Below, in pieces: positions 25,799 through 33,633 of a stretch of 64,000 nt of DNA. Both the position numbers and the translations under genes were made by a program. Source of the DNA: Streptomyces sp. AJS327. GTDB taxonomy: Bacteria; Actinomycetota; Actinomycetes; Streptomycetales; Streptomycetaceae. Each line of letters starts with the position of its first letter. Within the stretch, counting starts at the first letter, position 1. Below the pieces are notes generated by a model that saw only the letters and a list, made by a program, of their open reading frames with translations, searched no databases and had not been told where the DNA came from. Location of the stretch: NCBI RefSeq assembly GCF_013450295.1, contig NZ_SKBR01000003.1, positions 744,001-808,000 on the forward strand, read 5' to 3'.

Positions 25799-26395
25799 TC
25801 AGCACCGGTTCTTGCTGGTCTGGTAGCGCTTCGTGTAGTCCTTCCAGACGACGCCCTGGACGTGGGCCACCACCGCGCTGCCGTTGTGGATCTGCTCGTA
25901 GTGCAGATGCGGCGAGAGGTTCGACGTGGCGGAGGACTTCCCCACGCGGCCGATCTTCTGCCCGACCCGCACCTTGTCGCCCTTGCTCACCGCCCGCGTC
26001 TTCAGGTGCGCGTACCGGGTCTGCCAGCCGTTGCCGTGCCCGATGACGACGGTGTTGCCGTAGCCGGTCGTGGTCGAGTAGTACGAGGCGAGGACCTTGC
26101 CCCCGGCGCTGGCGAACACGCGACGCCCGAAGTCGTCAGGGCTGCCAGCGGAGTTGTAGTGGTTCCAGTCGATGGCGTGCGGCGGGCTGTGGCCCTTCCA
26201 GTTGCTGCCGAGCCACCGCTGGCCGCACTCGAAGGGCATCTTGAACGCGGGCCGCGCCGCCGCGGCCTCGGCGGAAAGCTCCTGGCCGGACGCCGTGGAC
26301 CCCTCGGAGGGCGCCGCGATGGCGAGCGGCGCGGCCACGGCGACGGCGGCTATGCCACCGGTGGCGGCCAGCAGTCGTCTGAGGTGTCGGTGCAT
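25799..26395 (-). CDS. Secreted M23-family (LytM) peptidase
   Basis: 198 aa from ATG 26395. Signal peptide: MHRHLRRLLAATGGIAAVAVAAPLAIAAP (cleavage near residue 28). The LytM fold carries the zinc ligands in HAIDWN (H-x3-D, about residue 73) and HLHYEQ (HxH, about 164), with the connecting IGHGNGWQTRYAHLKT and GDKVRVGQKIGRVG segments. The zinc site is complete, so it should be an active endopeptidase on peptidoglycan or peptides. It ends facing the SARP gene. Cell-wall housekeeping is more likely than a role in the cluster. Confidence 0.88.
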   Translation of the reverse strand: MHRHLRRLLAATGGIAAVAVAAPLAIAAPSEGSTASGQELSAEAAAARPAFKMPFECGQRWLGSNWKGHSPPHAIDWNHYNSAGSPDDFGRRVFASAGGKVLASYYSTTTGYGNTVVIGHGNGWQTRYAHLKTRAVSKGDKVRVGQKIGRVGKSSATSNLSPHLHYEQIHNGSAVVAHVQGVVWKDYTKRYQTSKNRC

Positions 26396-26877
26396 GCTCT
26401 TCTCCCCTTGTCCTGAGGTGACTCAGGGGATTCAAGAAGACGCGCATACACGATCGATACATCCCCCACCCCCGCCGCAACACCACCCCCACCCCGCGCC
26501 CCGTTGCCGCCCCGCGCCGGGACGGCGGGCGACCCGCGCCCGAACTGACGCCAACCGAGGGTTGGTTGTGACCCAGAACGGCCCGGCGATTGGGGTGGGG
26601 CCGGGCGCGGGGACCACCTCCCGCGCCCGGCCCTCGGTCGTGCGGGGGGCGTCACCCGAGATGTCCCCGCCCCGCCGCACGCCCGTCCCCGGCGTGCCCG
26701 TCCGCGCCCCCACAGCACGTCCGTCGCACGCCACCCGCGGGGGCCACCCACCCGCGGGGGCCGCGAGGCTCACCCACCTCGCGGGGTTCGCGGCCCGCCG
26801 CCCGATCCGTGGGGCCGGGCGGCGGGCCGTGCCACTCGCGGGCGGTGACCGGACTCCGGCCCGCGGCGGGCGGCGCG
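26396..26877. other. Gene-free region
   Basis: About 480 bases. Contains G/C palindromes around 26739-26800 (repeated CCACC-CGCGGGG units) that may be a terminator for the DinB operon, and AT-poor filler. No gene found. Confidence 0.45.
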
Positions 26878-27531
26878 TCAGCCGTAGATGACCAGCTCCC
26901 GCTCGTACGCGCCGCGCAGTTCGTAGCGGGTGCCCACCAGGGGGCGGCCCGTGTAGAGCCGCAGCAACGTGGCGGGATCGGCGTGGAGTTGGGCGGGGGA
27001 GCGCCCCCGTACCGGGGCGCCCAGCGCCAGCGGGGCCTCGGCGTTGGGCAGCCGCGCGTACAGCAGCGGGCTGCCCCGCTCGCCGCTGACGACGGACAGC
27101 AGCGACAGCGCGATGTGTGTTCCGGATCCCCCGTACGCGCCGGGCAGGCCGAGTGCCTCGCGGATGTCTCCCGCGTGCACCCACTCGCCGAGGGCCACGG
27201 CGTCGAGCCGCGGCTCCCCCTCGGCGATGGCCGGACCGGCCTCGGTGAAGCCCGCCTCCAGCTCGTCCAGGACGGCGTGCAGCGGCCAGTCGTCCCGCTC
27301 CGCCACGTCGGCGGCGTTCGCCTCGGGCGAGAAGGCGCCGTCACCGGTACGGCCCTGGATGATGCGGGTGAGCGCCGCACCGCAGTGCGCCGCCACCTGC
27401 CGCACCGTCCACCCGGGGCAGGCGGTGCGCAGCGCGAAGCGTTCCGGCGCCACCCGGCGGAGCTGCGGGATCAGCGTGTCACGCTCACCCCGCAGCAGCC
27501 GTCCGGGCAGCAGGGGATCCCGTGGGGTCAC
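26878..27531 (-). CDS. DinB/maleylpyruvate-isomerase-family protein (probable mycothiol-dependent)
   Basis: 217 aa from GTG 27531. The N-terminal four-helix DinB-like domain shows the family phrase CPGWTVRQVAAHCGAALTRI (about residue 38), with candidate metal ligands in AAHC and EWVHAGDIREALG (about 115). The C-terminal domain is of the MDMPI type (LHADPATLLRLYTGR). Members include mycothiol-dependent maleylpyruvate isomerase and LmbV, which swaps a thiol for mycothiol in lincomycin synthesis. GTG overlaps the ACP stop by 4 bases, so it is expressed with the carrier-protein genes. Cys42 in the motif is unusual. Confidence 0.78.
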   Translation of the reverse strand: MTPRDPLLPGRLLRGERDTLIPQLRRVAPERFALRTACPGWTVRQVAAHCGAALTRIIQGRTGDGAFSPEANAADVAERDDWPLHAVLDELEAGFTEAGPAIAEGEPRLDAVALGEWVHAGDIREALGLPGAYGGSGTHIALSLLSVVSGERGSPLLYARLPNAEAPLALGAPVRGRSPAQLHADPATLLRLYTGRPLVGTRYELRGAYERELVIYG

Positions 27532-27782
27532 CCCACCTCCGCGCGCAGGAAGGAGCGTTCGATGGCGGCGAGGGTGCGGATGCTGTCCACGTCCAGCGTC
27601 TCCATCTCGATGGACTGGCCGCTCAGTTGCTCCAGCAGGAACACGAACTCCACGAAGGAGAGCGAGTCGATCAGCCGGTTCTCGATGAGGTCCAGCTCCG
27701 GGTCGATGTCGGTCCGCTCCGGGTGCCGGGCCAGCAGCCAGTCCCGGATCTGCCGGGTGCGGTCGGTGGTCGTCTCGCTCAT
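27528..27782 (-). CDS. Acyl/aminoacyl carrier protein, probable internal-start product of the same frame
   Basis: 84 aa from ATG 27782, with CGTTAAGGAGTAGTC 3 bases upstream, a better ribosome site than that of the long frame. It is a single carrier-protein domain with DSL Ser at about residue 40 (IDSLSFVEFVFLLEQ) and the helix-3 phrase METLDVDSIRTLAAI. Family role: holds an acyl or amino acid as a thioester on a phosphopantetheine arm. The adjacent amino acid:[carrier protein] ligase indicates an aminoacyl cargo. It is listed separately because both a free ACP and the fused form may be made. The sequence alone cannot decide. Confidence 0.55.
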   Translation of the reverse strand: MSETTTDRTRQIRDWLLARHPERTDIDPELDLIENRLIDSLSFVEFVFLLEQLSGQSIEMETLDVDSIRTLAAIERSFLRAEVG

Positions 27783-28286
27783 GTGACTACTCCTTAACGC
27801 GGATTCGGGTGCTGTGGGTGAAAGGACCGGGTGGGTGCCGACGGGCGCGCGGAAGAGTCCCGCGGGAAGCCCCGGCGTACCGACGACGGGCGCGGCGACG
27901 GCCACCGCGTAGTCGACGTCGTGGCTGATGCTGACGGTGATGTCGACGATGCCGGACTCCTCCGCCATCGCCGCGGCCGCGCGGCGCAGTTCGACCAGCG
28001 GCCAGCCGCCGCCGGAGCGCCGCACCACGATGTCGCGCCAGGGCAGCAGCCGCCCGCCCACCCGGAGGGTCTTGAACGCGGCCTCCTTGGCGGCGATGCG
28101 TCCGCAGAGGCCGAGCGGGTCGAGGCTGCCGCCGTGCGGGGTGGGCGTGCCGTCCGGGAGCCGGCAGTCGTCGAGTTCGCCTTCGGTGAGCATCCTGCTG
28201 AAGAACCGCTCACCGTGCTCGTCGAGCAGCCGGCGCACCCGGTTGACGGACACGATGTCCAGGCCGAGGTGGGCCAGGCCCCACAT
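27528..28286 (-). CDS. Phosphopantetheinyl transferase (AcpS type) fused in frame to an acyl carrier protein
   Basis: 252 aa. Residues 1-136 are an AcpS-type transferase: HLGLDIVSVNRVRRLL with the Mg-binding Asp, RIAAKEAAFKTL with the second acidic ligand, and ISHDVDYAVAVA. A Pro-rich linker (TPGLPAGLFRAPVG and onwards) joins it without a stop codon to residues 169-252, a carrier protein whose phosphopantetheine Ser lies in LIENRLIDSLSF. AcpS enzymes are normally free-standing at about 120-130 aa, so this is a self-modifying fusion or two products from one frame. ATG 28286 starts 1 base after the ligase stop. ATG 27782 with AAGGAG upstream can start the ACP alone. Confidence 0.75.
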   Translation of the reverse strand: MWGLAHLGLDIVSVNRVRRLLDEHGERFFSRMLTEGELDDCRLPDGTPTPHGGSLDPLGLCGRIAAKEAAFKTLRVGGRLLPWRDIVVRRSGGGWPLVELRRAAAAMAEESGIVDITVSISHDVDYAVAVAAPVVGTPGLPAGLFRAPVGTHPVLSPTAPESALRSSHMSETTTDRTRQIRDWLLARHPERTDIDPELDLIENRLIDSLSFVEFVFLLEQLSGQSIEMETLDVDSIRTLAAIERSFLRAEVG

Positions 28287-28287
28287 G

Positions 28288-29166
28288 TCACGTAGCTCGC
28301 CGCACGGCGTCGGAGGCCGCCTGCCAGCTGCCGTGCCGTCGGGTCAGCGCGGAGAGCCAGCGTTCCAGACCGAAGGCGACACAGCTGGTGAACGCGGGGT
28401 CGCCGGTGGGCTCCGTGGTGATGGAGCACCGCTCGCCGAAGAAGTTGCGGTGGGTGTTGACCGACGCGATGGCCAGGTCCTCGAAGAGGAACTCGTACTT
28501 GACGGGCGAGAGCCGCTGGAGCACCGCCTTGGAGCTGCCCGCGTCGTAGAACGGGTCGCAGGCGGCCTCCTTGCGCAGCGTCAGGCCGACGGCGTCCGCG
28601 AACTCGTTGACCCTCGCGGAGAAGTCGGTGAGGTGCCGCTCGGTGTGTTCCGCGCTGCCCAGCGCGATGATCTCCCGCATACGGAAGCCGAGTTGGCGGC
28701 GGAGCCCGACGTAGTGCTCCTCCCGGCGGAAGCACCAGCTGACGACGGTCACCAGGGTGTCCTCCGGCAGCCGCTGTCCCTGGAGGTCCAGGTACACGCC
28801 GTAGCAGGACGCCGACGGCAGGCCCAGTTCGGCCTCGCGCAGCGTCTCCCGGGGGAAGTGGCCGCTCTCCCGGCAGCGCGCGGCCGCGGACGGCTGCTCC
28901 AGGTCGAGGGGCGCGGCGACGACCGCCTGGTGGGGGAAGTTGTCGTAGTAGTCCAGCCGGGCCAGTTCGTTGGCGGGCAGCAGCGGCGGCATCGTCATGG
29001 CGCGGGCCCCGGCGGTGATGCCCCAGCTCTCGAAGGTGTCGTCCAGCAGCCGGAGCAGGGCGGTGCCCTCCGGGCCGAGCGAGGGCAGTCCCGAGGTCTC
29101 GCGGGGTGGCGCCGGTGGACGCGCGGTGCGCACCTGGGTCGGCGCGATGTCGGACGCGGTGGTCAT
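28288..29166 (-). CDS. Amino acid:[carrier protein] ligase (class II aaRS-like)
   Basis: 292 aa from ATG 29166. It is homologous to the SerRS-like catalytic core without the tRNA-binding coiled coil, as in the Bradyrhizobium amino acid:[carrier protein] ligases. Motif 2 is WCFRREEHYVGLRRQLGFRM, and motif 3 lies in SCVAFGLERW near the C-terminus. Candidate zinc ligands Cys (WCFR), Glu and Cys (TSCVAFG) match the family pattern. These enzymes adenylate a small amino acid (Gly or Ala in studied cases) and load it onto a carrier protein. The ACP gene lies immediately downstream, the natural acceptor. Confidence 0.88.
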   Translation of the reverse strand: MTTASDIAPTQVRTARPPAPPRETSGLPSLGPEGTALLRLLDDTFESWGITAGARAMTMPPLLPANELARLDYYDNFPHQAVVAAPLDLEQPSAAARCRESGHFPRETLREAELGLPSASCYGVYLDLQGQRLPEDTLVTVVSWCFRREEHYVGLRRQLGFRMREIIALGSAEHTERHLTDFSARVNEFADAVGLTLRKEAACDPFYDAGSSKAVLQRLSPVKYEFLFEDLAIASVNTHRNFFGERCSITTEPTGDPAFTSCVAFGLERWLSALTRRHGSWQAASDAVRRAT

Positions 29167-29184
29167 GGATACCTCGCAGCGGGC

Positions 29185-30093
29185 TCAGAGGGAGGGCAGG
29201 GAGTCGTCGGTGAAGATCCCGGTCTTGCGGAAGAACGCGAGCGGCTTGCGCAGCGCGCCCCGCTCGTAGGGGCGGCGGCGCTCGTCGGAGAGCAGCGCCG
29301 AGCGGAGGGCCAGCGGGTCGCTGACGCCCGCGTCGCGGTAGACCTGCGGGTTGTAGAAGGAGTTGATGGTGAAGGCCACGTACCGCTTGAGGTACGCCTC
29401 CACCTCGCGCAGCCGCTCCTCGGTGGCGGTGTCCCGCAGCCGGGTGTAGAGCAGCCCGACGAGTTCCCGGCCGAACGCGATGTGCCGGGACTCGTCCTGG
29501 TGGTGCAGCCGGTTGACCTGCCGGATGGTCTCGCAGAGCCGGGCGTCCCTGGCCATGGCGGTGTTGTAGTGGTCGACCAGCTCCTCGAAGAGCAGGATCC
29601 GGGCGAACACCAGCAGGTTCTCGGCCTCCGGCTCCCAGTCGGAGTCGCCGGGCAGGCCCATGGCACCGTAGATCTTCCCGCCGTAGCGGCGGCAGAACTC
29701 GGCGAAGAACCACATGTGCTCGTTCTCCTCACCGATGAAGTGGTGGAAGAAGTCCGAGGGCACCTCGAAGCCGGGGGAGTGGATCCGGTTCACGACCTCG
29801 ATGAGCAGTTCCCGGATGCCGTGCACGTTCAGCGAGTAGAAGTTGATGCTCTCCCACTTGGAGAGCCGGTACAGGGTGGCCTGGTCCAGCCGGTCGAAGT
29901 GCCGGGTGCCGTAGACACTCAGCAGCTCGGGCGACATCCACAGCTGGTTCTCCTCCAGCCGGTCGGGCCAGTCGAACTCCAGGTACGGGTTGTAGTAGTC
30001 CGCGACCGCCTTGGAGCTGAGCCGGTCGAGGACGTCCTTGAAACGGTCGGTCGTGGGCAGGGCCGGAGCCGTTGCCGTGCCGGTTGCTGCCAT
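29185..30093 (-). CDS. AurF-like diiron N-oxygenase
   Basis: 302 aa from ATG 30093. The long helices of a ferritin-like fold carry the diiron ligands: Glu in FYSLNVHGIRE, the ExxH of FIGEENEHMWFF (about residue 112), Glu in LLFEELVDHYN, and the His/Glu/His of RLHHQDESRHIAFGRE (about 195). This matches the AurF/CmlI N-oxygenase family, which oxidises amines to hydroxylamine, nitroso or nitro. It lies 18 bases upstream of the ligase gene in the same operon, so an aminoacyl-ACP is a plausible substrate. Length is typical for the family (about 300-350 aa). Fatty-acid-type diiron oxygenase is less likely. Confidence 0.85.
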   Translation of the reverse strand: MAATGTATAPALPTTDRFKDVLDRLSSKAVADYYNPYLEFDWPDRLEENQLWMSPELLSVYGTRHFDRLDQATLYRLSKWESINFYSLNVHGIRELLIEVVNRIHSPGFEVPSDFFHHFIGEENEHMWFFAEFCRRYGGKIYGAMGLPGDSDWEPEAENLLVFARILLFEELVDHYNTAMARDARLCETIRQVNRLHHQDESRHIAFGRELVGLLYTRLRDTATEERLREVEAYLKRYVAFTINSFYNPQVYRDAGVSDPLALRSALLSDERRRPYERGALRKPLAFFRKTGIFTDDSLPSL

Positions 30094-30818
30094 CGCGGTT
30101 GCTCCCGGAAGCTCGAAGAGGTCGATGTCGGTGCGGTGGTGCGGTGACGCGAACGCTGCGTGCGGGGCGCTGGTACGGGGCGGGAGTTGTGCGGAGGGCG
30201 GGGGTGCGGGCGGCGCCGCCCGGAGCCGTGGGGCGTCGTACGGGGAGGCGCGCGCGGCGCCGGGAGGCGGGGGCGGCGCGCGAGCGGTGACGCGCCGGAC
30301 GACTGAACAGGGCGGTGGTACACGGCTGTCGGGGCGCCGCACCGCGGGCCAGGGCGGGGGATCCGTGCCTCGGGGACGGCGCAGGTCGTGCGGAACGGGG
30401 CGGAACCGTGGTCCCGTCCCGCGTGTCCCTCCCCCGCGCGGCACCAGCGGAGCCGCGCCGAACGGGCGGGCGCGGGCGTCGTGTTGAGGGCTCGCGGTAC
30501 GACGCCGTGGTGCTCGGCGGGGGACGGGCCCGCGGTGCGGCCCGTCACCGCCGCTCCCGGCCGCTCGCCGGTGCCCCCGTCGGCGGGAGGGAGCACCCGG
30601 GTACCTCGGACGGTGACGAGGTGCGGGGCGGGAGTCGCGGGCTGCGGGAGGTACGGGGGTGCGGGAGGGGCGGTGCCCGGCACCCGTCCGCTGGCCACCG
30701 CGTCGCCCTGGTACGTCCAACCAGCCCGCTGAGACGGGGGGTTGGACACGGTGGCGGGTGGTGACGGGCGGTGGCGGCGGTCCGGCGCGGGGCGGGAGGC
30801 GGGTGGGGCCGCCGTCGG
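30094..30818. other. Gene-free region upstream of the N-oxygenase operon
   Basis: About 720 bases. Minus-strand frames run through but are Pro/Arg-rich without homology. It must contain the promoter of the oxygenase-ligase-PPTase/ACP-DinB operon and the end of the methyltransferase operon. No clear -35/-10 was found. Confidence 0.45.
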
Positions 30819-31868
30819 TCAGGGGCGGATCTCGTAGACGGCGTTCACCGGGGTCTCGGCGGCGCGCCGCCAGCGGGTGAAGCCCGCGGCCTCCGCGATC
30901 GAGCGGAACGCCTCCTCGCCGGAGTGGTTGCCGAGCGCGCGCGGACCGTCCTGGGCCAGCGCGGCGGGCAGGCACATCACGGCGGACAGCGCCATGAACA
31001 TCCGGGCGGCGGGCGTCTGTTTGGTGATGTCGTCGGGCGAGACGTTCGACTCGACGAGCATCCAGGTGCCGTCCGGCGCCAGCGACTCCCGCACGTGCCG
31101 CGCCGCGCCCAGCGGATCGCCCATGTCGTGCAGGCAGTTGAAGAACGCGACCAGGTCGTAGCTGGTGCCGGGGTAGTTGTCGGCGTAGGCGAACTCGAAC
31201 GTCACCCGGTCGGCCATCCCGGCCTTCTCGGCCTGCTGCCGGGCGATGTCCACCGCCTCCTCGCAGCAGTCGTAGCCGTGGATGGTGCTGTTCGGGAACG
31301 CCTCGGCCAGCAGCAGGGTGGTGTGCCCGATGCCGCAGCCCACGTCCGCGATGGTGCCGCCGTCCCGCAGCCGGTCCGCGACCCCGTCCAGCGCGGGCAC
31401 CCAGTCCGACACCAGCCGGTGCTCGTAGGTGGGCTGGAAGAAGCTGCCCATGCCGGTGTCCAGGGCCGGGCCGTGCTCGGCCCAGTCGACGCCGCCGCCG
31501 GTGCGGTACGCGTCGATCAACTGCTCCTCCGTGCAGTACAGCGCCTTCAGCGCGGAGAAGAAACCGGCCGCGTAGTGCTCGGCGGTGGGCTCGGCCAGCA
31601 CCGGGACGTGCGAGGTCGGGAGGGTGTAGGTGTCCCGCTCGTCGTTCCGCTCGACATAGCCGCCGCTGAGCTGCGAGTGCAGCCACTCCGCCGCGTACCG
31701 CTCGGTGATCGAGGCGTGCCAGGCGAGTTCGCGCGGGGTGAGCGGCCCGTGCGCGGCCAGCGCCCGGTACAGGCCCAGTTGGTCACCGACGGCGATGGTC
31801 AGCCCGCGTACGGCCGCCGCGCCGTCCTCGATTATTCGCTGGTGGAAGTCGGCTGTGCTGACGCTCAT
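30819..31868 (-). CDS. SAM-dependent methyltransferase with N-terminal winged helix
   Basis: 349 aa from ATG 31868. The N-terminus (about 1-90) is a winged-helix dimerisation domain (LYRALAAHGPLTPRELAWHASITERYAAEWL). Residues about 170-330 are the Rossmann domain with motif I IADVGCGIGHTTLLLAEAF, motif II HGYDCCEEAVDIA and VAFFNCLHDMGDP. Its layout recalls O-methyltransferases of natural-product pathways and related streptomycete enzymes of unknown substrate. ATG overlaps the stop of the next methyltransferase gene (ATGA), so the pair is coupled within the MaoC-led operon. Confidence 0.85.
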   Translation of the reverse strand: MSVSTADFHQRIIEDGAAAVRGLTIAVGDQLGLYRALAAHGPLTPRELAWHASITERYAAEWLHSQLSGGYVERNDERDTYTLPTSHVPVLAEPTAEHYAAGFFSALKALYCTEEQLIDAYRTGGGVDWAEHGPALDTGMGSFFQPTYEHRLVSDWVPALDGVADRLRDGGTIADVGCGIGHTTLLLAEAFPNSTIHGYDCCEEAVDIARQQAEKAGMADRVTFEFAYADNYPGTSYDLVAFFNCLHDMGDPLGAARHVRESLAPDGTWMLVESNVSPDDITKQTPAARMFMALSAVMCLPAALAQDGPRALGNHSGEEAFRSIAEAAGFTRWRRAAETPVNAVYEIRP

Positions 31869-32695
31869 GTGTGTGCCTCCGGTAGGTCGGCGGTGAACAG
31901 GAACGAGCGGGGGACGTGCGGCGTCTCACGCGGCGGGACGGGGTAGGGCCAACGGCCCCAGGACGCGCCCTCCTCGCCGGGCTGCTTCAGCTCCCGGCAG
32001 CTCCAGCCGCACTCCTCCAGCAGCCGCTCCGGTTCGTCGGTGCCGAACCGCCACGGATTGCCGTCCTCCGAGAGGGCGTTGAGGAAGGGACGGGAGAGCG
32101 GGTTGTCCAGCGCGGCGCGGCTGATGGTGTCGCCGAGGAAGACGGACCCGGGGGCGCTGTGCGCGGAGAGGGTGCTCAGCAGCCCCCGGACCGCGTCCTC
32201 GGTGAGGAAGAAGAGGAGACCCTCGGCGATCCACAACACCGGTTCCTCCGGGCGGAGTCCGGCCTCCTTGAGCGGAGTCGTCCAGTCACCGGTGAGGTCG
32301 ACGGGGACCGGCCGCCGGGAACGCCCGGCGGGGGGCGGCGTCTCGGCGAGCAGCTGCTCCTTGGCCTCCAGCAGCGCGGGCCGGTCGAGTTCGTAGACGG
32401 TGACGCCGGTGGGCCACTCCAGGCGGTGGTAGCGGGTGTCCATACCGGCGGCGAGGAACACGACCTGACGCAGGCCGTGTTCGGCGACCGCGCGCTCGAT
32501 CGCCCGGTCCAGGTAGGTGGTTCGGATGGCGAGGAAGGGCACGGTGCCGGCCCCCGCGTAGCGGTGGAGCAGTTCGAAGCCGATGCCCTCGGCGACGGTG
32601 CGCGCGTACGGGTCGTTGAACAGCCGATCGTCACGCTCGCTCTCCAACGCCCGTGCTGCGGCGGTCCACTGGGCGGTGCGGGATACGGCTTCCAC
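31865..32695 (-). CDS. LCM-type (TIGR00027-like) SAM-dependent methyltransferase
   Basis: 276 aa from GTG 32695. Family signatures are RTAQWTAAARALESERDDRLFNDPYA-like N-terminus, FLAIRTTYLDRAI, VVFLAAGMDTRYHRLEWP (motif I, about residue 75) and VLWIAEGLLFFL. It belongs to the leucine carboxyl methyltransferase-like family, which methylates carboxylates or hydroxyls in actinobacteria. It could cap a carboxylate in the cluster product. It is flanked by MaoC (45 bases upstream) and the second methyltransferase (4-base overlap). Confidence 0.85.
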   Translation of the reverse strand: MEAVSRTAQWTAAARALESERDDRLFNDPYARTVAEGIGFELLHRYAGAGTVPFLAIRTTYLDRAIERAVAEHGLRQVVFLAAGMDTRYHRLEWPTGVTVYELDRPALLEAKEQLLAETPPPAGRSRRPVPVDLTGDWTTPLKEAGLRPEEPVLWIAEGLLFFLTEDAVRGLLSTLSAHSAPGSVFLGDTISRAALDNPLSRPFLNALSEDGNPWRFGTDEPERLLEECGWSCRELKQPGEEGASWGRWPYPVPPRETPHVPRSFLFTADLPEAHT

Positions 32696-32740
32696 GAGTG
32701 GGGCTCCCCTCGGGTCGGGTGGAGTTGGGAACGGCCGTGT

Positions 32741-33247
32741 TCAGCTCCGCACGCAGGCGACCGGGTCCTGCGCCGCGGGCATCGACGCTGGGGAGGCGGA
32801 GGACCCGCCGGGGCGCCGCCGGAAGATGCTGTGCAGGATCATGCTGAACACGACCGTCCCGTCTTGGGCCACCAGCTGGCATCGGGGCTGCACGACGCCA
32901 GTGGTGGGGTTCGTGAGGGAAGGGCGGGAGCCGAGGATCTCGACGCGCGCGGTGAGGACGTCCCCCGGGCGCACCGGTCGGTGGTACCGCAGCTCGTCGA
33001 CGCCGGGCGATCCGGCACAGGCGCTGTGGGCGAGCAGCCCGTCGACGTAGCGGCGCATGAACAGGGACGCGGTGTGCCAGCCGCTGGCCACCAGACCGCC
33101 GAACTCGCTCTCCTCAGCGAGCCGTTGGTCGGTGTGGAACGGCTGCGGGTCGAAGCGCTTGGCGAAGGCGAGCACATCGGCCTCGGTCACCCTGACGGTG
33201 CCCAGCTCGTGGATGTCGCCGGCGCGGAAGTCCTCGAAGTAGCGCAC
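32741..33247 (-). CDS. MaoC-like hotdog hydratase/dehydratase
   Basis: 168 aa from GTG 33247. The single hotdog domain starts MRYFEDFRAGDIHELG. The hydratase-2 motif is present as AKRFDPQPFHTDQRLAEESEFGGLVASG (Asp and His catalytic pair, about residue 33-38), followed by VRPGDVLTARVEI. Such enzymes hydrate or dehydrate acyl thioesters. The free ACP in the cluster offers a thioester substrate. It is the first gene after a strong minus-strand promoter and leads the MaoC-methyltransferase-methyltransferase operon. Confidence 0.88.
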   Translation of the reverse strand: MRYFEDFRAGDIHELGTVRVTEADVLAFAKRFDPQPFHTDQRLAEESEFGGLVASGWHTASLFMRRYVDGLLAHSACAGSPGVDELRYHRPVRPGDVLTARVEILGSRPSLTNPTTGVVQPRCQLVAQDGTVVFSMILHSIFRRRPGGSSASPASMPAAQDPVACVRS

Positions 33248-33302
33248 TGCGCTTCCCCCTTGACGGAGCTGTAGCTCGGACCAACCTTCCCTTGCGTCCT
33301 CT

Positions 33303-33332
33303 AATTTATGAATGACCCATTTCTTTTGTCAA
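33303..33332 (-). promoter_or_regulatory. Consensus-like promoter for the MaoC operon
   Basis: On the minus strand TTGACA (33332-33327) is followed after 18 bases by TAAATT (33308-33303), or after 16 by CATAAA. The surrounding 60 bases are unusually AT-rich for this DNA. Transcription would start about 50 bases before the MaoC GTG. Confidence 0.6.
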
Positions 33333-33580
33333 GCCAAATCTACAGCTTTGCGTCCGAGTTGGACCGCGTGGCGTCATGATCTGCTCGCTTTCCGCTCCTA
33401 CCTGCGTCGACGCCCCGACCCTGTTCGTCTCGGCGGCTCCCGCCCCGTCCGTCTCGGCGGCTCCCCCTGTCGCCCGGGCGGCGCTCCGTCCATCCCGGCG
33501 AGCCGCCGGTGCCGTCCGGAGACGTTCGGCCCCGTCCGCTCTCACTGTCCTTCGCGGACCGCCGCCGGGGGAGTCGAGCG

Positions 33581-33619
33581 GAGTGAGTCCTCACTCATTG
33601 ACGGAGTGAGGACTCACTC
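33581..33619 (+). promoter_or_regulatory. Double TetR operator overlapping a leaderless promoter
   Basis: Two near-palindromes, GAGTGAGTCCTCACTC (33581-33596) and its reverse complement GAGTGAGGACTCACTC (33604-33619), flank TTGACG (33598-33603), a -35 box. TACGCT at 33622-33627 is the matching -10 (18-base spacer), placing transcription start at or next to ATG 33634. Autoregulation by the adjacent TetR protein is expected. Confidence 0.75.
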
Positions 33620-33633
33620 CGTACGCTCGTGGC

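Noticed and set aside
14915..30093. Assignment to a valanimycin-type pathway
   Set aside because: That pathway uses a true seryl-tRNA synthetase, a flavin N-hydroxylase and a tRNA-dependent transferase. Here the aaRS-like proteins are a carrier-protein ligase and a KMSKS-less MetRS homologue, and the oxygenase is diiron.
29185..31686. Extension of the AurF-like frame to 833 codons
   Set aside because: The added N-terminal part is low-complexity and antisense-like. Homology begins at ATG 30093.
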